Part shown: positions 9,193-19,200 of the stretch, one piece after another | Position numbering within the stretch: position 1 is the first letter of the stretch | How the letters are laid out: each line of letters begins with the position of its first letter | Assembly: GCF_018882055.1 (NCBI RefSeq) | Contig: NZ_JACVPF010000001.1 | Coordinates: forward strand, 1,054,001 to 1,118,000 | DNA length: 64,000 nucleotides | DNA from: Polynucleobacter sp. es-MAR-4 | GTDB taxonomy: Bacteria > Pseudomonadota > Gammaproteobacteria > Burkholderiales > Burkholderiaceae | Direction: 5' to 3' | Position numbers and translations under genes: made by a program | Notes under the pieces: model-generated | What the model was told of the DNA's origin: nothing | Database searches by the model: none | Seen by the model: only the letters and a program-made list of their open reading frames with translations

Positions 9193-10713
9193 ATGGCAAC
9201 GAACTATTTAAAGAAAATTTTATCGGCCCGAGTCTACGATGTGGCCAGGGAAACAGAGCTCCAAGTAGCCCCCGAACTCACAAAGCGCTTAGGCAACCAA
9301 GTTTTGCTCAAAAGGGAGGATAACCAGCCGGTTTTCTCCTTCAAATTGCGTGGCGCCTATAACAAAATGGCCCATCTACCCGCGGAAGCCCTAAAACGGG
9401 GGGTTATAGCAGCCTCAGCCGGCAATCATGCCCAAGGCGTAGCCCTAGCAGCAGCCAAAATGAAGTGCAAAGCGGTCATCGTGATGCCCCTCACCACCCC
9501 TAGCGTCAAAATTGATGCCGTGAAGGCCCGTGGTGGATCCTGGGTCGAGGTGATCTTGCATGGTGAATCTTATAGTGATGCCTTCAAATACTCTGAACTC
9601 TTAGAGAAAAAACGGGGTTTAACCTTTGTCCACCCTTTCGATGACCCAGACGTCATTGCTGGACAGGGAACAATTGCCCAAGAAATTTTTCAGCAGTACC
9701 AAGAACCGATTGATGCCATTTTTGTTGCCATCGGTGGTGGTGGTCTTATTGCTGGCATTGGCGAATACGTTAAAGCAGTTAGCCCCAAGACCAAAGTGAT
9801 CGGAGTTCAGTCGGTTGATTCAGATGCAATGAGAAGGTCGCTCGAAGCCAATAAACGCATCGAAATGAAAGATGTTGGTCTTTTTTCGGATGGCACGGCA
9901 GTCAAGCTCGTTGGCAAAGAAACTTTTCGTATTTGTAAACGTGTAGTAGATGACATCATCACTGTCGATACTGATGAGATCTGTGCTGCTATTAATGATG
10001 TCTTCACGGATACCCGCAGCATTCTGGAGCCAGCTGGGGCTTTAGCTATTGCCGGCATGAAGAAGTATGTTGAGAAACATCGCCTGAAAAAGAAAACATT
10101 AGTAGCGATCGCTTGTGGCGCGAATATGAATTTCAGTCGCCTACGCTTTGTTGCAGAACGCGCTGATGTTGGTGAATTCCGCGAAGCCGTTTTTGCAGTC
10201 ACCATCCCTGAAGAGCGTGGCTCATTCAGACGCTTCTGCGAATTGCTTGGTAACCGTAATGTCACTGAATTTAACTACCGTATTGCCGACCAAAGCGAAG
10301 CGCATATTTTTGTTGGAATTGGCACTCAAAAAGCCGCTGATAGCACCGCTATTGCAAAGCATTTTCGCAAAGCAAAATTTGCAACGATCGATCTGACGCA
10401 TGATGAGTTAGCAAAATCTCACCTGCGCCACATGGTGGGCGGTCGATCTACTCTTGCGCAAGATGAATTACTCTATCGCTTTGAATTTCCGGAGCGCCCA
10501 GGTGCACTCATGAAGTTCCTCACCAGCATGGCACCTAATTGGAATATCAGTCTTTTCCATTACCGAAATCACGGCGCAGACTATGGCCGAATCTTGGTAG
10601 GTCTTCAGGTTCCCAAAAATGAGCAGAAGAAATTTCAAACTTTCTTGGCTTCACTCGGCTACCCACACTGGAATGAAACCGATAACCCCGCTTATCGCTT
10701 ATTCCTCAAATGA
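9193..10713 (+). CDS. ilvA: Threonine ammonia-lyase, biosynthetic
   Basis: 506 residues, normal for the biosynthetic, isoleucine-inhibited form. It deaminates threonine to 2-oxobutanoate, the first committed step to isoleucine. The pyridoxal-phosphate lysine is in FSFKLRGAYNK (about residue 52), with SAGNHAQGVA and the phosphate-binding GGGGLIAG. Two regulatory ACT-like domains follow from about residue 325 (VTIPEERGSFRRF and FEFPERPGALMKF), which bind isoleucine/valine in the family. It is divergent from the FAD/Fe-S gene and is followed 13 bases later by the 5'-nucleotidase gene. Confidence 0.97.
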   Translation: MATNYLKKILSARVYDVARETELQVAPELTKRLGNQVLLKREDNQPVFSFKLRGAYNKMAHLPAEALKRGVIAASAGNHAQGVALAAAKMKCKAVIVMPLTTPSVKIDAVKARGGSWVEVILHGESYSDAFKYSELLEKKRGLTFVHPFDDPDVIAGQGTIAQEIFQQYQEPIDAIFVAIGGGGLIAGIGEYVKAVSPKTKVIGVQSVDSDAMRRSLEANKRIEMKDVGLFSDGTAVKLVGKETFRICKRVVDDIITVDTDEICAAINDVFTDTRSILEPAGALAIAGMKKYVEKHRLKKKTLVAIACGANMNFSRLRFVAERADVGEFREAVFAVTIPEERGSFRRFCELLGNRNVTEFNYRIADQSEAHIFVGIGTQKAADSTAIAKHFRKAKFATIDLTHDELAKSHLRHMVGGRSTLAQDELLYRFEFPERPGALMKFLTSMAPNWNISLFHYRNHGADYGRILVGLQVPKNEQKKFQTFLASLGYPHWNETDNPAYRLFLK

Positions 10714-10726
10714 GATGTAACTCGTA

Positions 10727-11635
10727 ATGTCATACACACTCACCGGGAAACTCGTCGTTGCGATTTCATCGCGCGCACTATTTGATTTCGAAGAAGAGAA
10801 TCGCATTTTCGAATCAACGGATGACAGTGCTTACATGAAATTGCAATTAGAGCGTTTATCCAAAGCTGCTCAAACTGGAGTTGCTTTTCCATTGGTAAAG
10901 AAGTTGCTCGCTTTTAATGAAGAAGGTGAGCAGCGTGTTGAGGTAGTCATTCTTTCTCGCAATGATCCTGTTAGTGGCTTACGTGTGTTTCGCTCAGCTG
11001 AGCACCATGGCCTGCATTTAGAGCGTGGCGTATTTACTAGAGGACGCCCACCCTATCACTACCTTCGCTCGCTACATGCCAACTTGTTTCTCTCGGCAAA
11101 TGAAGATGATGTACGAGCTACGATTGATGCAGGCTTTCCTGCGGCGCGCGTTTACCCAGAGTCGAGCAAAACTGCAGAGTCCCATCCTAATGAAATTCGT
11201 ATTGCCTTTGACGGAGATGCCGTTCTGTTTTCTGATGAAGCAGAGCAAGTATTTCAAAGCGAAGGTTTAGTAGCGTTTGTAGATCATGAAAGTAAGAAGG
11301 CTGCGATCCCTCTGCCACCAGGTCCATTCAAGCCTTTGTTAGAAGCGCTACATCGCTTGCAACGATCTACCAGTGAGAAAGGGATGCGTATTCGCACTGC
11401 CTTGGTTACTGCTCGCTCTGCTCCAGCACATGAACGCGCAATTCGGACGCTCATGGCTTGGGGTATTGATGTGGATGAAGCCATGTTCCTCGGCGGACTC
11501 TCCAAAAGCGAATTCCTGCGCGAGTTTGAACCAGACTTTTTCTTTGATGATCAAACAGGGCACTGCCAATCTGCTGCATCTGTTGCTCCGACTGGTCATG
11601 TTGTATCTGGCGTATCCAACAAACCTAAAAACTAA
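10727..11635 (+). CDS. Cytosolic 5'-nucleotidase (cN-I-like family)
   Basis: A 302-residue protein of the bacterial 5'-nucleotidase family related to eukaryotic cytosolic 5'-nucleotidase I, which hydrolyses nucleoside monophosphates such as AMP and IMP. The haloacid-dehalogenase-type motif I is IAFDGDAVLFSDE (about residue 165), motif II/III is RTALVTARSAPAHERA, and the late acidic motif is FFFDDQTGHC. The N-terminal SSRALFDFEEEN stretch is typical. No signal peptide, so the protein is cytoplasmic. It lies between ilvA and queF, and its stop codon overlaps the queF ATG (TAATG), so at least queF is translationally coupled to it. The exact substrate is not shown by the sequence. Confidence 0.85.
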   Translation: MSYTLTGKLVVAISSRALFDFEEENRIFESTDDSAYMKLQLERLSKAAQTGVAFPLVKKLLAFNEEGEQRVEVVILSRNDPVSGLRVFRSAEHHGLHLERGVFTRGRPPYHYLRSLHANLFLSANEDDVRATIDAGFPAARVYPESSKTAESHPNEIRIAFDGDAVLFSDEAEQVFQSEGLVAFVDHESKKAAIPLPPGPFKPLLEALHRLQRSTSEKGMRIRTALVTARSAPAHERAIRTLMAWGIDVDEAMFLGGLSKSEFLREFEPDFFFDDQTGHCQSAASVAPTGHVVSGVSNKPKN

Positions 11636-12462
11636 TGTCCATTCTTCCACTTGGCCAAGCAACGAAATATCCCGATCAATATGATCCGAGTTTGCTCTTT
11701 CCTATTCCGCGCTCCGAGAATCGCCTCAAGCTCGACATCAAACCTAATCAAGCTCTGCCTTTTGTAGGTGTTGATATTTGGAATGCCTTTGAGCTTGGCT
11801 GGCTCAACAAAAAAGGCAAGCCCCAGATAGCTCTTGCAGAATTTCAGATTCCGGCCGACTCGCCAAACATGATTGAATCCAAATCATTCAAGCTGTATCT
11901 GAACAGCCTCAATAGCGCACGCTTTGAAGATGAAGCGGAGGTCCGCGAGAGACTAATTACGGACTTATCGGCAGTCGCTGGCAGCAAAATCGCTACTCGA
12001 ATTAATCCAACTGAAGCGATTGCTAAAAAAGGAATGCAGGAGATGAGTGGCGTTCTTATGGACCGCCTTGATATTGAGATCGATCCAAGCCTATCCGCTG
12101 ACCCTACTTTGCTAGAGGTGAATGAATCTTTTGGACCAATCGAGCAATGCCTGGTTTCGCATTTACTCAAATCAAATTGCCCGGTGACGGGTCAACCAGA
12201 TTGGGCGAGCGTACAAATTCGCTATCAGGGTCGTCCCATTTTGGAAGAAGGTTTATTGCGCTATCTAATTGGATTCAGACAAAAAGGTGAGTTTCATGAG
12301 CACTGCGTTGAAACCATCTTCACTGACATCAAGCGCCAGTGCAAACCCGAGAAGCTTTCCGTCTACGCTCGCTACACCCGACGCGGTGGTCTAGACATCA
12401 ACCCATTTCGTACTGATCACAATGCGCCTTGGCCAGACAACACACGGCACGCAAGGCAGTAG
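11635..12462 (+). CDS. queF: NADPH-dependent 7-cyano-7-deazaguanine reductase QueF
   Basis: 275 residues, the long bimodular type II QueF as in Escherichia coli. It reduces preQ0 to preQ1 in queuosine biosynthesis. The QueF signature MIESKSFKLYLNSLN (about residue 80) that binds the substrate is present, and the catalytic cysteine lies in LKSNCPVTGQPDWASV (about residue 180). The ATG overlaps the stop of the 5'-nucleotidase gene by one base. A strong bidirectional terminator follows 18 bases after the stop. Confidence 0.95.
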   Translation: MSILPLGQATKYPDQYDPSLLFPIPRSENRLKLDIKPNQALPFVGVDIWNAFELGWLNKKGKPQIALAEFQIPADSPNMIESKSFKLYLNSLNSARFEDEAEVRERLITDLSAVAGSKIATRINPTEAIAKKGMQEMSGVLMDRLDIEIDPSLSADPTLLEVNESFGPIEQCLVSHLLKSNCPVTGQPDWASVQIRYQGRPILEEGLLRYLIGFRQKGEFHEHCVETIFTDIKRQCKPEKLSVYARYTRRGGLDINPFRTDHNAPWPDNTRHARQ

Positions 12463-12480
12463 CAAAATCTTCAGATAAAT

Positions 12481-12506
12481 AAAAAGCCCTTCCAGAAGGG
12501 CTTTTT
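12481..12506. terminator. Bidirectional Rho-independent terminator between queF and ssb
   Basis: A perfect 11-bp inverted repeat (AAAAAGCCCTT, loop CCAG, AAGGGCTTTTT) stands between two convergent genes. A GC core with A-tract on one side and T-tract on the other makes it work in both directions. Confidence 0.9.
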
Positions 12507-12534
12507 ACATTAGGCAAACTAATTAATGCAATAT

Positions 12535-12990
12535 TTAAAACGGAATATCGTCATCCATTGCGCCTAGAGATGCGGCATTTGAAGAGGCTGGCGCAGACTG
12601 CTCAGCCGGCTTTGAGCGACTATAGCTTTCACCACCATCACCACTGCCGCCTACTGGCTTGCCGCCAAGCATTTGCATTGTTTCTGCAACGATCTCAGTG
12701 GAATACTTTTCCTGACCGCTTGCATCAGTCCATTTACGAGTGCGCAAACGGCCCTCAACATAAACCTGTGAACCTTTTTTGAGATATTGGCCAGCGATCT
12801 CTGCAAGCTTTCCAAAGAACGCAACGCGGTGCCATTCTGTGGTCTCTTTCATTTCGCCCGACTGCTTATCTTTGTAACGATCTGATGTCGCTACTGAAAT
12901 GTTTGTAACGGCGTCGCCGCTTGGCATGTAACGTGTTTCTGGATCGCGTCCTACGTTACCTACGATGATGACCTTATTTACCGAAGCCAT
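12535..12990 (-). CDS. ssb: Single-stranded DNA-binding protein
   Basis: A 151-residue SSB. The N-terminal OB fold ([20 protein letters not shown], then [21 protein letters not shown] and [11 protein letters not shown]) spans about residues 1-110, a glycine- and serine-rich linker follows, and the acidic tail MDDDIPF, which binds partner repair and replication proteins, ends the protein. It coats single-stranded DNA in replication, recombination and repair. It shares the 12481-12506 terminator with queF and is separated from the upstream MFS gene by 80 bases holding a possible promoter. uvrA, its common neighbour, lies one gene away. Confidence 0.98.
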   Translation of the reverse strand: MASVNKVIIVGNVGRDPETRYMPSGDAVTNISVATSDRYKDKQSGEMKETTEWHRVAFFGKLAEIAGQYLKKGSQVYVEGRLRTRKWTDASGQEKYSTEIVAETMQMLGGKPVGGSGDGGESYSRSKPAEQSAPASSNAASLGAMDDDIPF

Positions 12991-13030
12991 GTTGTCTCCC
13001 GAAGAAAATTACTGCTGTTATTACTACTAA

Positions 13031-13059
13031 AAATAAACTACTCGCTTAAATTAAACCAA
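13031..13059 (-). promoter_or_regulatory. Possible ssb promoter
   Basis: On the minus strand TTGGTT (13059-13054) and TTATTT (13036-13031) are separated by 17 bases, about 40 bases before the ssb ATG. Both boxes are imperfect matches to the sigma-70 consensus, so this is only a candidate. Confidence 0.35.
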
Positions 13060-13070
13060 TGAAGCTACGG

Positions 13071-14255
13071 TTATGTACTTGCCGCTACATCCTTTGATTC
13101 AGATGCTCTTGTTGGCATTGAACCCATCGACCAAGCAATTATAAGCCAGCATAAAAGCAGTGCTGCGCCCATCACAAAGACCGATAAATCACCATGGCTA
13201 TCCATCAGGTAACCCCCAATTACAGCGCCTGTAAAGAGGCCAATTGACTGCGTGGTGTTGTAAACCCCTAATGCAGTTCCTTTAGACTCCTTAGCAAAGC
13301 GAGAGACTAATGAGGGTTGTAATGCTTCAAGTAAGTTAAAGCCAACAAAGTAAATTAACAAGGCAATAGCGATAGATGTAATCGAAGCGGTATTCGTAAA
13401 CAATACTTCGGCAATCAAAAGCAAAACAATTGCCACTAATAGGACGGTTCTTAACTGCTGTTTCTTTTCGCCAAAAATCAGAATCGGCGCCATTAAGAAA
13501 AAAGATAGCAAAACAACCGGTAGATAAACCTGCCAATGGGATGCCAAGGGTAAGCCTGCCTGTACTAATAAACGAGGTACCACTAAGAACATTGCCACTT
13601 GTGTTGCATGCAATACAAACACGCCTGCATTAAGGCTCATTAATTCAGGCCGCAGAAAAACATCTTTCAGGCTTGCTTGTTGCAGCTTGAATTCAGGCTT
13701 GGTGCTTGGCAAAACGTAATAAGCAACAAACATCGCACCAACACCCAGCACAGCCAAGACCATAAAAATTCCACTTAAGCTAATCAAGCGGTAGATTGGC
13801 GCTGCAATGACGAGGGACAGGGCAAATGAAAGCGCAATACTTCCCCCTACTAATGCCATTGCCCGAGTGCGGACCTGCTCACGCGTTAAATCAGCAACCC
13901 AAGCCGAGATTGCCGCTGAGACAGCGCCGGCGCCCATTACCCCACGCCCAATAGCAATCCAGAGAAGATCGTCTTGAGCTGCGCAAATTAAGGCGCCCGC
14001 TACAAATAAAGAAAGTCCCCATAAAACGACTGGTTTTCGGCCAATTCGGTCAGAAAGGCGGCCCAATGGTATGTAGAAGCAGGCCTGAACAATGTTGAAG
14101 ATCCCGAGGGTTAAGCCAACCCACAGGGCATGCTCGCCACCAGGCAAGCCGCGCGCATGAATACTGAAAACCGGCAAAAGCAGAAATAGGCCCAGCATAC
14201 GGAGGCCAAAGATGCCTGCTAAGGCCAGAGTGGAGCGAAGTTCAGAAGGATTCAT
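13071..14255 (-). CDS. MFS transporter
   Basis: 394 residues with about 12 hydrophobic segments, the standard major facilitator fold. The cytoplasmic loop 2-3 signature is present (GRLSDRIGRKPVVLWG, about residue 63). The protein resembles the YajR/drug-efflux-like branch in its N-terminal half (LRMLGLFLLLPVFS) but lacks the extra C-terminal domain of YajR. Substrate cannot be predicted. It is divergent from uvrA, with only 37 bases between starts; the ssb-MFS-uvrA arrangement is frequent in betaproteobacteria. Confidence 0.85.
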   Translation of the reverse strand: MNPSELRSTLALAGIFGLRMLGLFLLLPVFSIHARGLPGGEHALWVGLTLGIFNIVQACFYIPLGRLSDRIGRKPVVLWGLSLFVAGALICAAQDDLLWIAIGRGVMGAGAVSAAISAWVADLTREQVRTRAMALVGGSIALSFALSLVIAAPIYRLISLSGIFMVLAVLGVGAMFVAYYVLPSTKPEFKLQQASLKDVFLRPELMSLNAGVFVLHATQVAMFLVVPRLLVQAGLPLASHWQVYLPVVLLSFFLMAPILIFGEKKQQLRTVLLVAIVLLLIAEVLFTNTASITSIAIALLIYFVGFNLLEALQPSLVSRFAKESKGTALGVYNTTQSIGLFTGAVIGGYLMDSHGDLSVFVMGAALLLCWLIIAWSMGSMPTRASESKDVAAST

Positions 14256-14292
14256 GGGAAAGGGCTATATTAACAAGTTACGCTAAAAAATC

Positions 14293-17181
14293 ATGAATAA
14301 CGAAATTAAGATCCGCGGTGCGCGCACGCACAACCTCAAAAACATCAATCTAGATATACCTAGAGAGAAATTGGTCGTTTTGACCGGCCTGTCCGGCTCT
14401 GGCAAAAGCTCGCTGGCTTTTGACACTTTGTACGCCGAAGGCCAACGTCGCTACGTAGAGTCCCTTTCTGCTTATGCCCGCCAATTCCTACAGTTGATGG
14501 AAAAACCCGATGTCGACACGATTGAGGGCCTCTCTCCTGCGATCTCGATTGAGCAAAAAGCCACTAGCCACAATCCGCGCTCAACCGTAGGTACGGTTAC
14601 AGAAATTCATGATTACCTGCGTTTATTGTTTGCTCGTGCTGGAACCCCACATTGCCCAGACCACGATCTGCCTTTAGAGGCGCAAAGTGTTTCACAAATG
14701 GTCGATACCGTTTTGGCCATGCCTGAAGATACCAAGCTCATGATTTTGGCCCCAGTAGTGAGTGAGCGCAAAGGTGAGTTCGTCGATTTATTCCAGGATC
14801 TTCAAGCGCAGGGGTTTGTGCGTTTTCGTGTTCGCTCTGGCGGTGGCACAACCAACACCGCAAAAGCAGAGATCTTTGAAGTGGATCAATTGCCAGCTTT
14901 GAAGAAGAACGATAAGCACTCCATTGAAGTTGTTGTAGATCGCATTAAAGTGCGCCCTGATATTCAACAGCGTTTGGCAGAATCTTTTGAGACTGCCCTG
15001 CGCCTTGCTGACGGCAAAGCCATGATCGTCAATATGGATACTGGCAAGGAAATGATTTTCTCCAGCAAGTTTGCCTGTCCAATTTGCTCGTACTCGTTAC
15101 AAGAGCTTGAGCCACGCCTCTTCTCTTTTAATAATCCGATGGGTGCATGCCCATCCTGTGATGGTCTAGGTCATCAATCCTTCTTCGATCCAAAACGTAT
15201 TGTTGCGCACCCAGATTTATCGCTAGCATCCGGTGCTATCAAGGGCTGGGATCGTCGTAATCAGTTTTACTTCAAACTCTTGCAGACCCTTGCAAAGCAT
15301 GGCGGCTTTGATGTTGAGAAGCCTTTTGAAACTCTCAACAAGAAACAGCAGGATTTGATCCTGCTTGGGTCAGGTGATGTCACCATACCATTTGAGTACA
15401 TCAACGAGCGCGGCAAGAACAGTATTCGTGAGCATGCTTTTGAAGGCATTGTTGCCAACTTTGAGCGTCGCTATCGTGAGACTGATTCAGCGACAGTTCG
15501 AGAAGAGTTATCACGTTATCAAAATGTACAAACCTGTCCATCATGCAACGGTAGTCGTTTACGCAAAGAGGCACGCTTTGTCAAAGTGGGTGATGGCAAA
15601 CAATCTCGCGCTATTTATGAAATCAGCGCACTGCCATTAAAAGAAGCTAAAGAATATTTTGAATCCTTAGAACTCAAAGGTGCCAAACGAGAAATCGCTG
15701 ACAAGATTGTGAAAGAGATTGGTTCACGTCTACGCTTCCTCAATGATGTGGGCTTGGATTACTTATCACTAGAGCGCAGTGCGGACACCCTCTCCGGTGG
15801 CGAAGCGCAACGTATCCGCCTGGCATCACAGATTGGCTCTGGCTTAACTGGCGTCATGTATGTTTTAGATGAGCCCTCCATCGGCCTACATCAACGCGAT
15901 AACGATAGACTCATTGGCACGCTCAAACATTTGCGCGATCTAGGTAATAGCGTTTTAGTGGTTGAACATGATGAAGACATGATTCGCGCTTCTGACTATG
16001 TCATTGATATTGGCCCTGGCGCTGGTGTGCATGGTGGCGAAGTCGTGGCCGAAGGCACTCCTGCAGAAGTGGAAGCCAACCCAAAATCTTTAACAGGCGC
16101 TTACTTATCTGGTCGTGAGTGGATCGCAGTCCCTGAAAAACGCATCCCAGTCAATGACAGGTTTTTAGAAATCGTTGGTGCACGTGGAAACAACTTGCAA
16201 TCTGTTCACGCCAAGATTCCAGTAGGCCTATTAACCTGTGTCACTGGCGTATCTGGCTCTGGCAAATCAACGCTGATTAACGACACTCTGCACCATGCAG
16301 TTGCGCAGCATATCTACGGCTCGAATGCAGAACCAGCAGCACACGATGCCATCAAAGGTCTTGAGAACTTCGATAAGGTCATTAGCGTAGACCAATCTCC
16401 AATTGGTAGAACGCCGCGCTCTAACCCCGCTACTTACACCGGATTATTTACGCCAATCAGAGAACTCTTTTGCGGTGTTCCCGCGGCGCGTGAGCGTGGC
16501 TATGAAGCTGGGCGTTTTTCTTTCAACGTCAAAGGTGGCCGTTGTGACGCCTGCGAAGGTGATGGCGTTATTAAAGTAGAAATGCATTTCCTACCTGATG
16601 TCTATGTACCTTGCGACGTCTGTCACGGCAAACGTTACAACCGTGAGACTTTAGACATTCGCTACAAAGGCAAAAATATTCATGAAGTGCTATCGATGAC
16701 TATCGAACAAGCCCATGAATTCTTTGAAGCAGTTCCCATTGTTAAACGCAAACTCAAAACATTGCTTGATGTTGGCTTGGGTTACGTGAAGCTAGGTCAA
16801 AGCGCCACGACCTTATCTGGTGGTGAGGCACAACGCGTCAAACTCTCCCTAGAGCTTTCTAAACGCGATACTGGTAGAACGCTCTACATACTAGATGAGC
16901 CGACTACCGGCTTACATTTCCATGACATTCAATTGCTACTGACCGTTCTTCAGACTTTGAAGAAGCAAGGCAATACGATCGTCATCATTGAACATAACTT
17001 AGATGTGATCAAGACCGCCGATTGGATTATTGACTTGGGCCCTAAAGGTGGAGCTGGGGGTGGGCAAATTATTGCTACTGGTACGCCAGAAGAAGTTGCT
17101 AAGAATGAGGCTAGTTTTACCGGCCACTACTTAGCGCCGCTTCTGGTGCGCAAACCAGCTCCCGCCAAAAAGAAAAAGTAA
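14293..17181 (+). CDS. uvrA: Excinuclease ABC subunit UvrA
   Basis: 962 residues, close to the usual length. UvrA recognises bulky DNA lesions and loads UvrB in nucleotide excision repair. Two ABC ATPase modules are visible: Walker [15 protein letters not shown] (about residue 32) and [13 protein letters not shown] (about 655), with signatures [13 protein letters not shown] and [14 protein letters not shown] and Walker [11 protein letters not shown] and [10 protein letters not shown]. Zinc-binding pairs CPICSY/CPSCDG and CDACEG/CDVCHG are in place. The C-terminus ends in a lysine-rich tail (APAKKKK). It converges on the antiporter gene with 25 bases between. Confidence 0.98.
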   Translation: MNNEIKIRGARTHNLKNINLDIPREKLVVLTGLSGSGKSSLAFDTLYAEGQRRYVESLSAYARQFLQLMEKPDVDTIEGLSPAISIEQKATSHNPRSTVGTVTEIHDYLRLLFARAGTPHCPDHDLPLEAQSVSQMVDTVLAMPEDTKLMILAPVVSERKGEFVDLFQDLQAQGFVRFRVRSGGGTTNTAKAEIFEVDQLPALKKNDKHSIEVVVDRIKVRPDIQQRLAESFETALRLADGKAMIVNMDTGKEMIFSSKFACPICSYSLQELEPRLFSFNNPMGACPSCDGLGHQSFFDPKRIVAHPDLSLASGAIKGWDRRNQFYFKLLQTLAKHGGFDVEKPFETLNKKQQDLILLGSGDVTIPFEYINERGKNSIREHAFEGIVANFERRYRETDSATVREELSRYQNVQTCPSCNGSRLRKEARFVKVGDGKQSRAIYEISALPLKEAKEYFESLELKGAKREIADKIVKEIGSRLRFLNDVGLDYLSLERSADTLSGGEAQRIRLASQIGSGLTGVMYVLDEPSIGLHQRDNDRLIGTLKHLRDLGNSVLVVEHDEDMIRASDYVIDIGPGAGVHGGEVVAEGTPAEVEANPKSLTGAYLSGREWIAVPEKRIPVNDRFLEIVGARGNNLQSVHAKIPVGLLTCVTGVSGSGKSTLINDTLHHAVAQHIYGSNAEPAAHDAIKGLENFDKVISVDQSPIGRTPRSNPATYTGLFTPIRELFCGVPAARERGYEAGRFSFNVKGGRCDACEGDGVIKVEMHFLPDVYVPCDVCHGKRYNRETLDIRYKGKNIHEVLSMTIEQAHEFFEAVPIVKRKLKTLLDVGLGYVKLGQSATTLSGGEAQRVKLSLELSKRDTGRTLYILDEPTTGLHFHDIQLLLTVLQTLKKQGNTIVIIEHNLDVIKTADWIIDLGPKGGAGGGQIIATGTPEEVAKNEASFTGHYLAPLLVRKPAPAKKKK

Positions 17182-17206
17182 TTCAAACTAAACCTGTTGA
17201 ATTACA

Positions 17207-19189
17207 TCATCCTAGCAATTTAGATTCGGCTAAATCAGTCGCCTCTGAATTGCCCGAGAGCACGAGGATGTCATTCGCTTGTAAACGCAATTCTGGGGTG
17301 AGCTCTAATTTGACATAGTCAGAGCCGCCGACTTTGCGTCTCACAGCTTGTACGCTCACACCTTCATTCTCAAGATGCAATTCTTCAAGAGTCTGGCCAA
17401 TACTGGCCGACTCAGGCAGCAATGTGACTGAGTGCAAACGCCATGATTCCTTGGAATCCACTTCATCTGCGACCCCGCGGAAGTAGCCACGCAATAGGCT
17501 GTAGCGGGCTTCACGCGCGCTTGTAATGCGACGCACTACCTTGCGCATAGGCACACCCATCATTAACAAGACATGTGAAGCCATCATGAGGCTGCCTTCA
17601 ATTAACTCAGGTACAACCTCAGTTGCGCCAGCAGCTTGTAGCTTTGCCAAATCCGCATCGTCTTTTGTACGCACCAATACCGTCATGCCAGGACGAAGGT
17701 GCTCGACTTGATGCAATACTTTTAATGTTGCTGGAGTATCTGCATAAGTAATCACCACTGCCTTTGCTCTCGATAAACCAGCAGCGACTAAATAATTTTC
17801 CCGACTAGCATCGCCATAGACCACGTTGTCACCTGCCGCTGCGGCCTCTTTCACGCGATCTGGATCCATGTCTAAAGCAATATAGGGAATCTTTTCTTGA
17901 TCGAGCATGCGAGCTAAGCTTTGACCTGAGCGACCAAACCCACAAATGACGACATGGTTTTCTGTGCGGACACTTTTTGCGGCAACACGTGTCAGTGCTA
18001 GCGATTGCAATAACCACTCATTACTCGAGAAGCGCATCGCGATGCGATCGCTATATTGAATTAAGAAAGGTGCACCAAACATCGAGAGCAACATCGCCGC
18101 CAATACCGCTTGACTTAAAGCGGGATCAATTAAATCCAAGCCATCAATTTGGTTTAAGAGAACGAAACCAAATTCACCGGCCTGAGCCAAACATAACCCT
18201 GTCCGTATTGAGATTCCAGGACTTGAACCAAAAGCGCGTGACAGCAAAGCGATCAAGCCAAACTTGAAAACCAGTGGGCCAATCAATAGGAGTAAGACCA
18301 GCATCCACTGCTGATAGATCACATCGAAATCCAGTAGCATGCCAATGGTAATGAAGAAAAGGCCTAAGAGCACATCTCTAAAAGGCTTAACGTCTTCCTC
18401 TACCTGATGGCGATAAGGGGTCTCGGCAATCAACATGCCGGCCAAGAAAGCACCGAGCGCCAGCGATAAACCAAAGTGTTCGGTCAGTCCAGCCATACCT
18501 AAAACAATGAGCAACAAATTGAGCATGAATAATTCTTGGGAGCGCAACTTGGCAACCAAGCTGAACCAGCGACTCATTAAGGTTTGACCAATAACGAAAA
18601 TAAGGACCAAGGCCACCAAAATCTTGATGGAGGCTGCCGTCAATGCTAAAAATAAGTCTCCAGGATTTTTGCCCAAGGAGGGAATCAAAATGAGCAGGAA
18701 AACCACTGCCAAATCCTGGAATAGCAAAATACCGATGATGTTGCGCCCATGCTCGGTTTCAATTTCCGAGCGATCTGCAATCAGTTTGGTAACAATGGCG
18801 GTCGAGGACATGGCCAAGGCGCCCCCTAGAGCAATGGCAGCCTGCCAGGAAATGGGATAAATCCAGTTCATCATCATGCTGGCAGGAACAGCAAGCAGGA
18901 TGGTCAAAATAACCTGGCTGCCACCTAAGCCAAATACGATGGTTCTCATGGCTCGGAGCTTGTGGAGGTTGAATTCCAGGCCAATCGAGAACATCAAGAA
19001 AACCACACCAAACTCAGCCAAATACTTCACTGTGGCGGAATCATTGGCCAAACCAAGGGCATGCGGCCCAATGAGGACGCCAATGGCCAGATAGCCCAAA
19101 ATAGGGGGTAGCCCAAAATAGCGGAAAATAACTACCCCGGCCACTCCGGAGGCCAGCAAGATGAGAGTTAACTGAAGGACTGACGGCAT
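17207..19189 (-). CDS. CPA2-family monovalent cation:proton antiporter (KefB/KefC type) with RCK domain
   Basis: 660 residues. The N-terminal half has about a dozen hydrophobic segments of the Na+/H+ exchanger fold (GYLAIGVLIGPHALGL, then ALGGALAMSSTAIVTKL). From about residue 410 comes an RCK/TrkA-N domain with nucleotide-binding VVICGFGRSGQSLA and an acidic residue at the end of strand 2 (IALDMDPDRV), and from about 575 a TrkA-C domain (EELHLENEGVSVQAVRR). Relatives are glutathione-gated potassium efflux systems or cation/proton antiporters; the ion is not certain. gshA/gshB are also in this window but far away. Only 11 bases separate it from the divergent kdsD. Confidence 0.88.
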   Translation of the reverse strand: MPSVLQLTLILLASGVAGVVIFRYFGLPPILGYLAIGVLIGPHALGLANDSATVKYLAEFGVVFLMFSIGLEFNLHKLRAMRTIVFGLGGSQVILTILLAVPASMMMNWIYPISWQAAIALGGALAMSSTAIVTKLIADRSEIETEHGRNIIGILLFQDLAVVFLLILIPSLGKNPGDLFLALTAASIKILVALVLIFVIGQTLMSRWFSLVAKLRSQELFMLNLLLIVLGMAGLTEHFGLSLALGAFLAGMLIAETPYRHQVEEDVKPFRDVLLGLFFITIGMLLDFDVIYQQWMLVLLLLIGPLVFKFGLIALLSRAFGSSPGISIRTGLCLAQAGEFGFVLLNQIDGLDLIDPALSQAVLAAMLLSMFGAPFLIQYSDRIAMRFSSNEWLLQSLALTRVAAKSVRTENHVVICGFGRSGQSLARMLDQEKIPYIALDMDPDRVKEAAAAGDNVVYGDASRENYLVAAGLSRAKAVVITYADTPATLKVLHQVEHLRPGMTVLVRTKDDADLAKLQAAGATEVVPELIEGSLMMASHVLLMMGVPMRKVVRRITSAREARYSLLRGYFRGVADEVDSKESWRLHSVTLLPESASIGQTLEELHLENEGVSVQAVRRKVGGSDYVKLELTPELRLQANDILVLSGNSEATDLAESKLLG

Positions 19190-19200
19190 ATACTCACCCC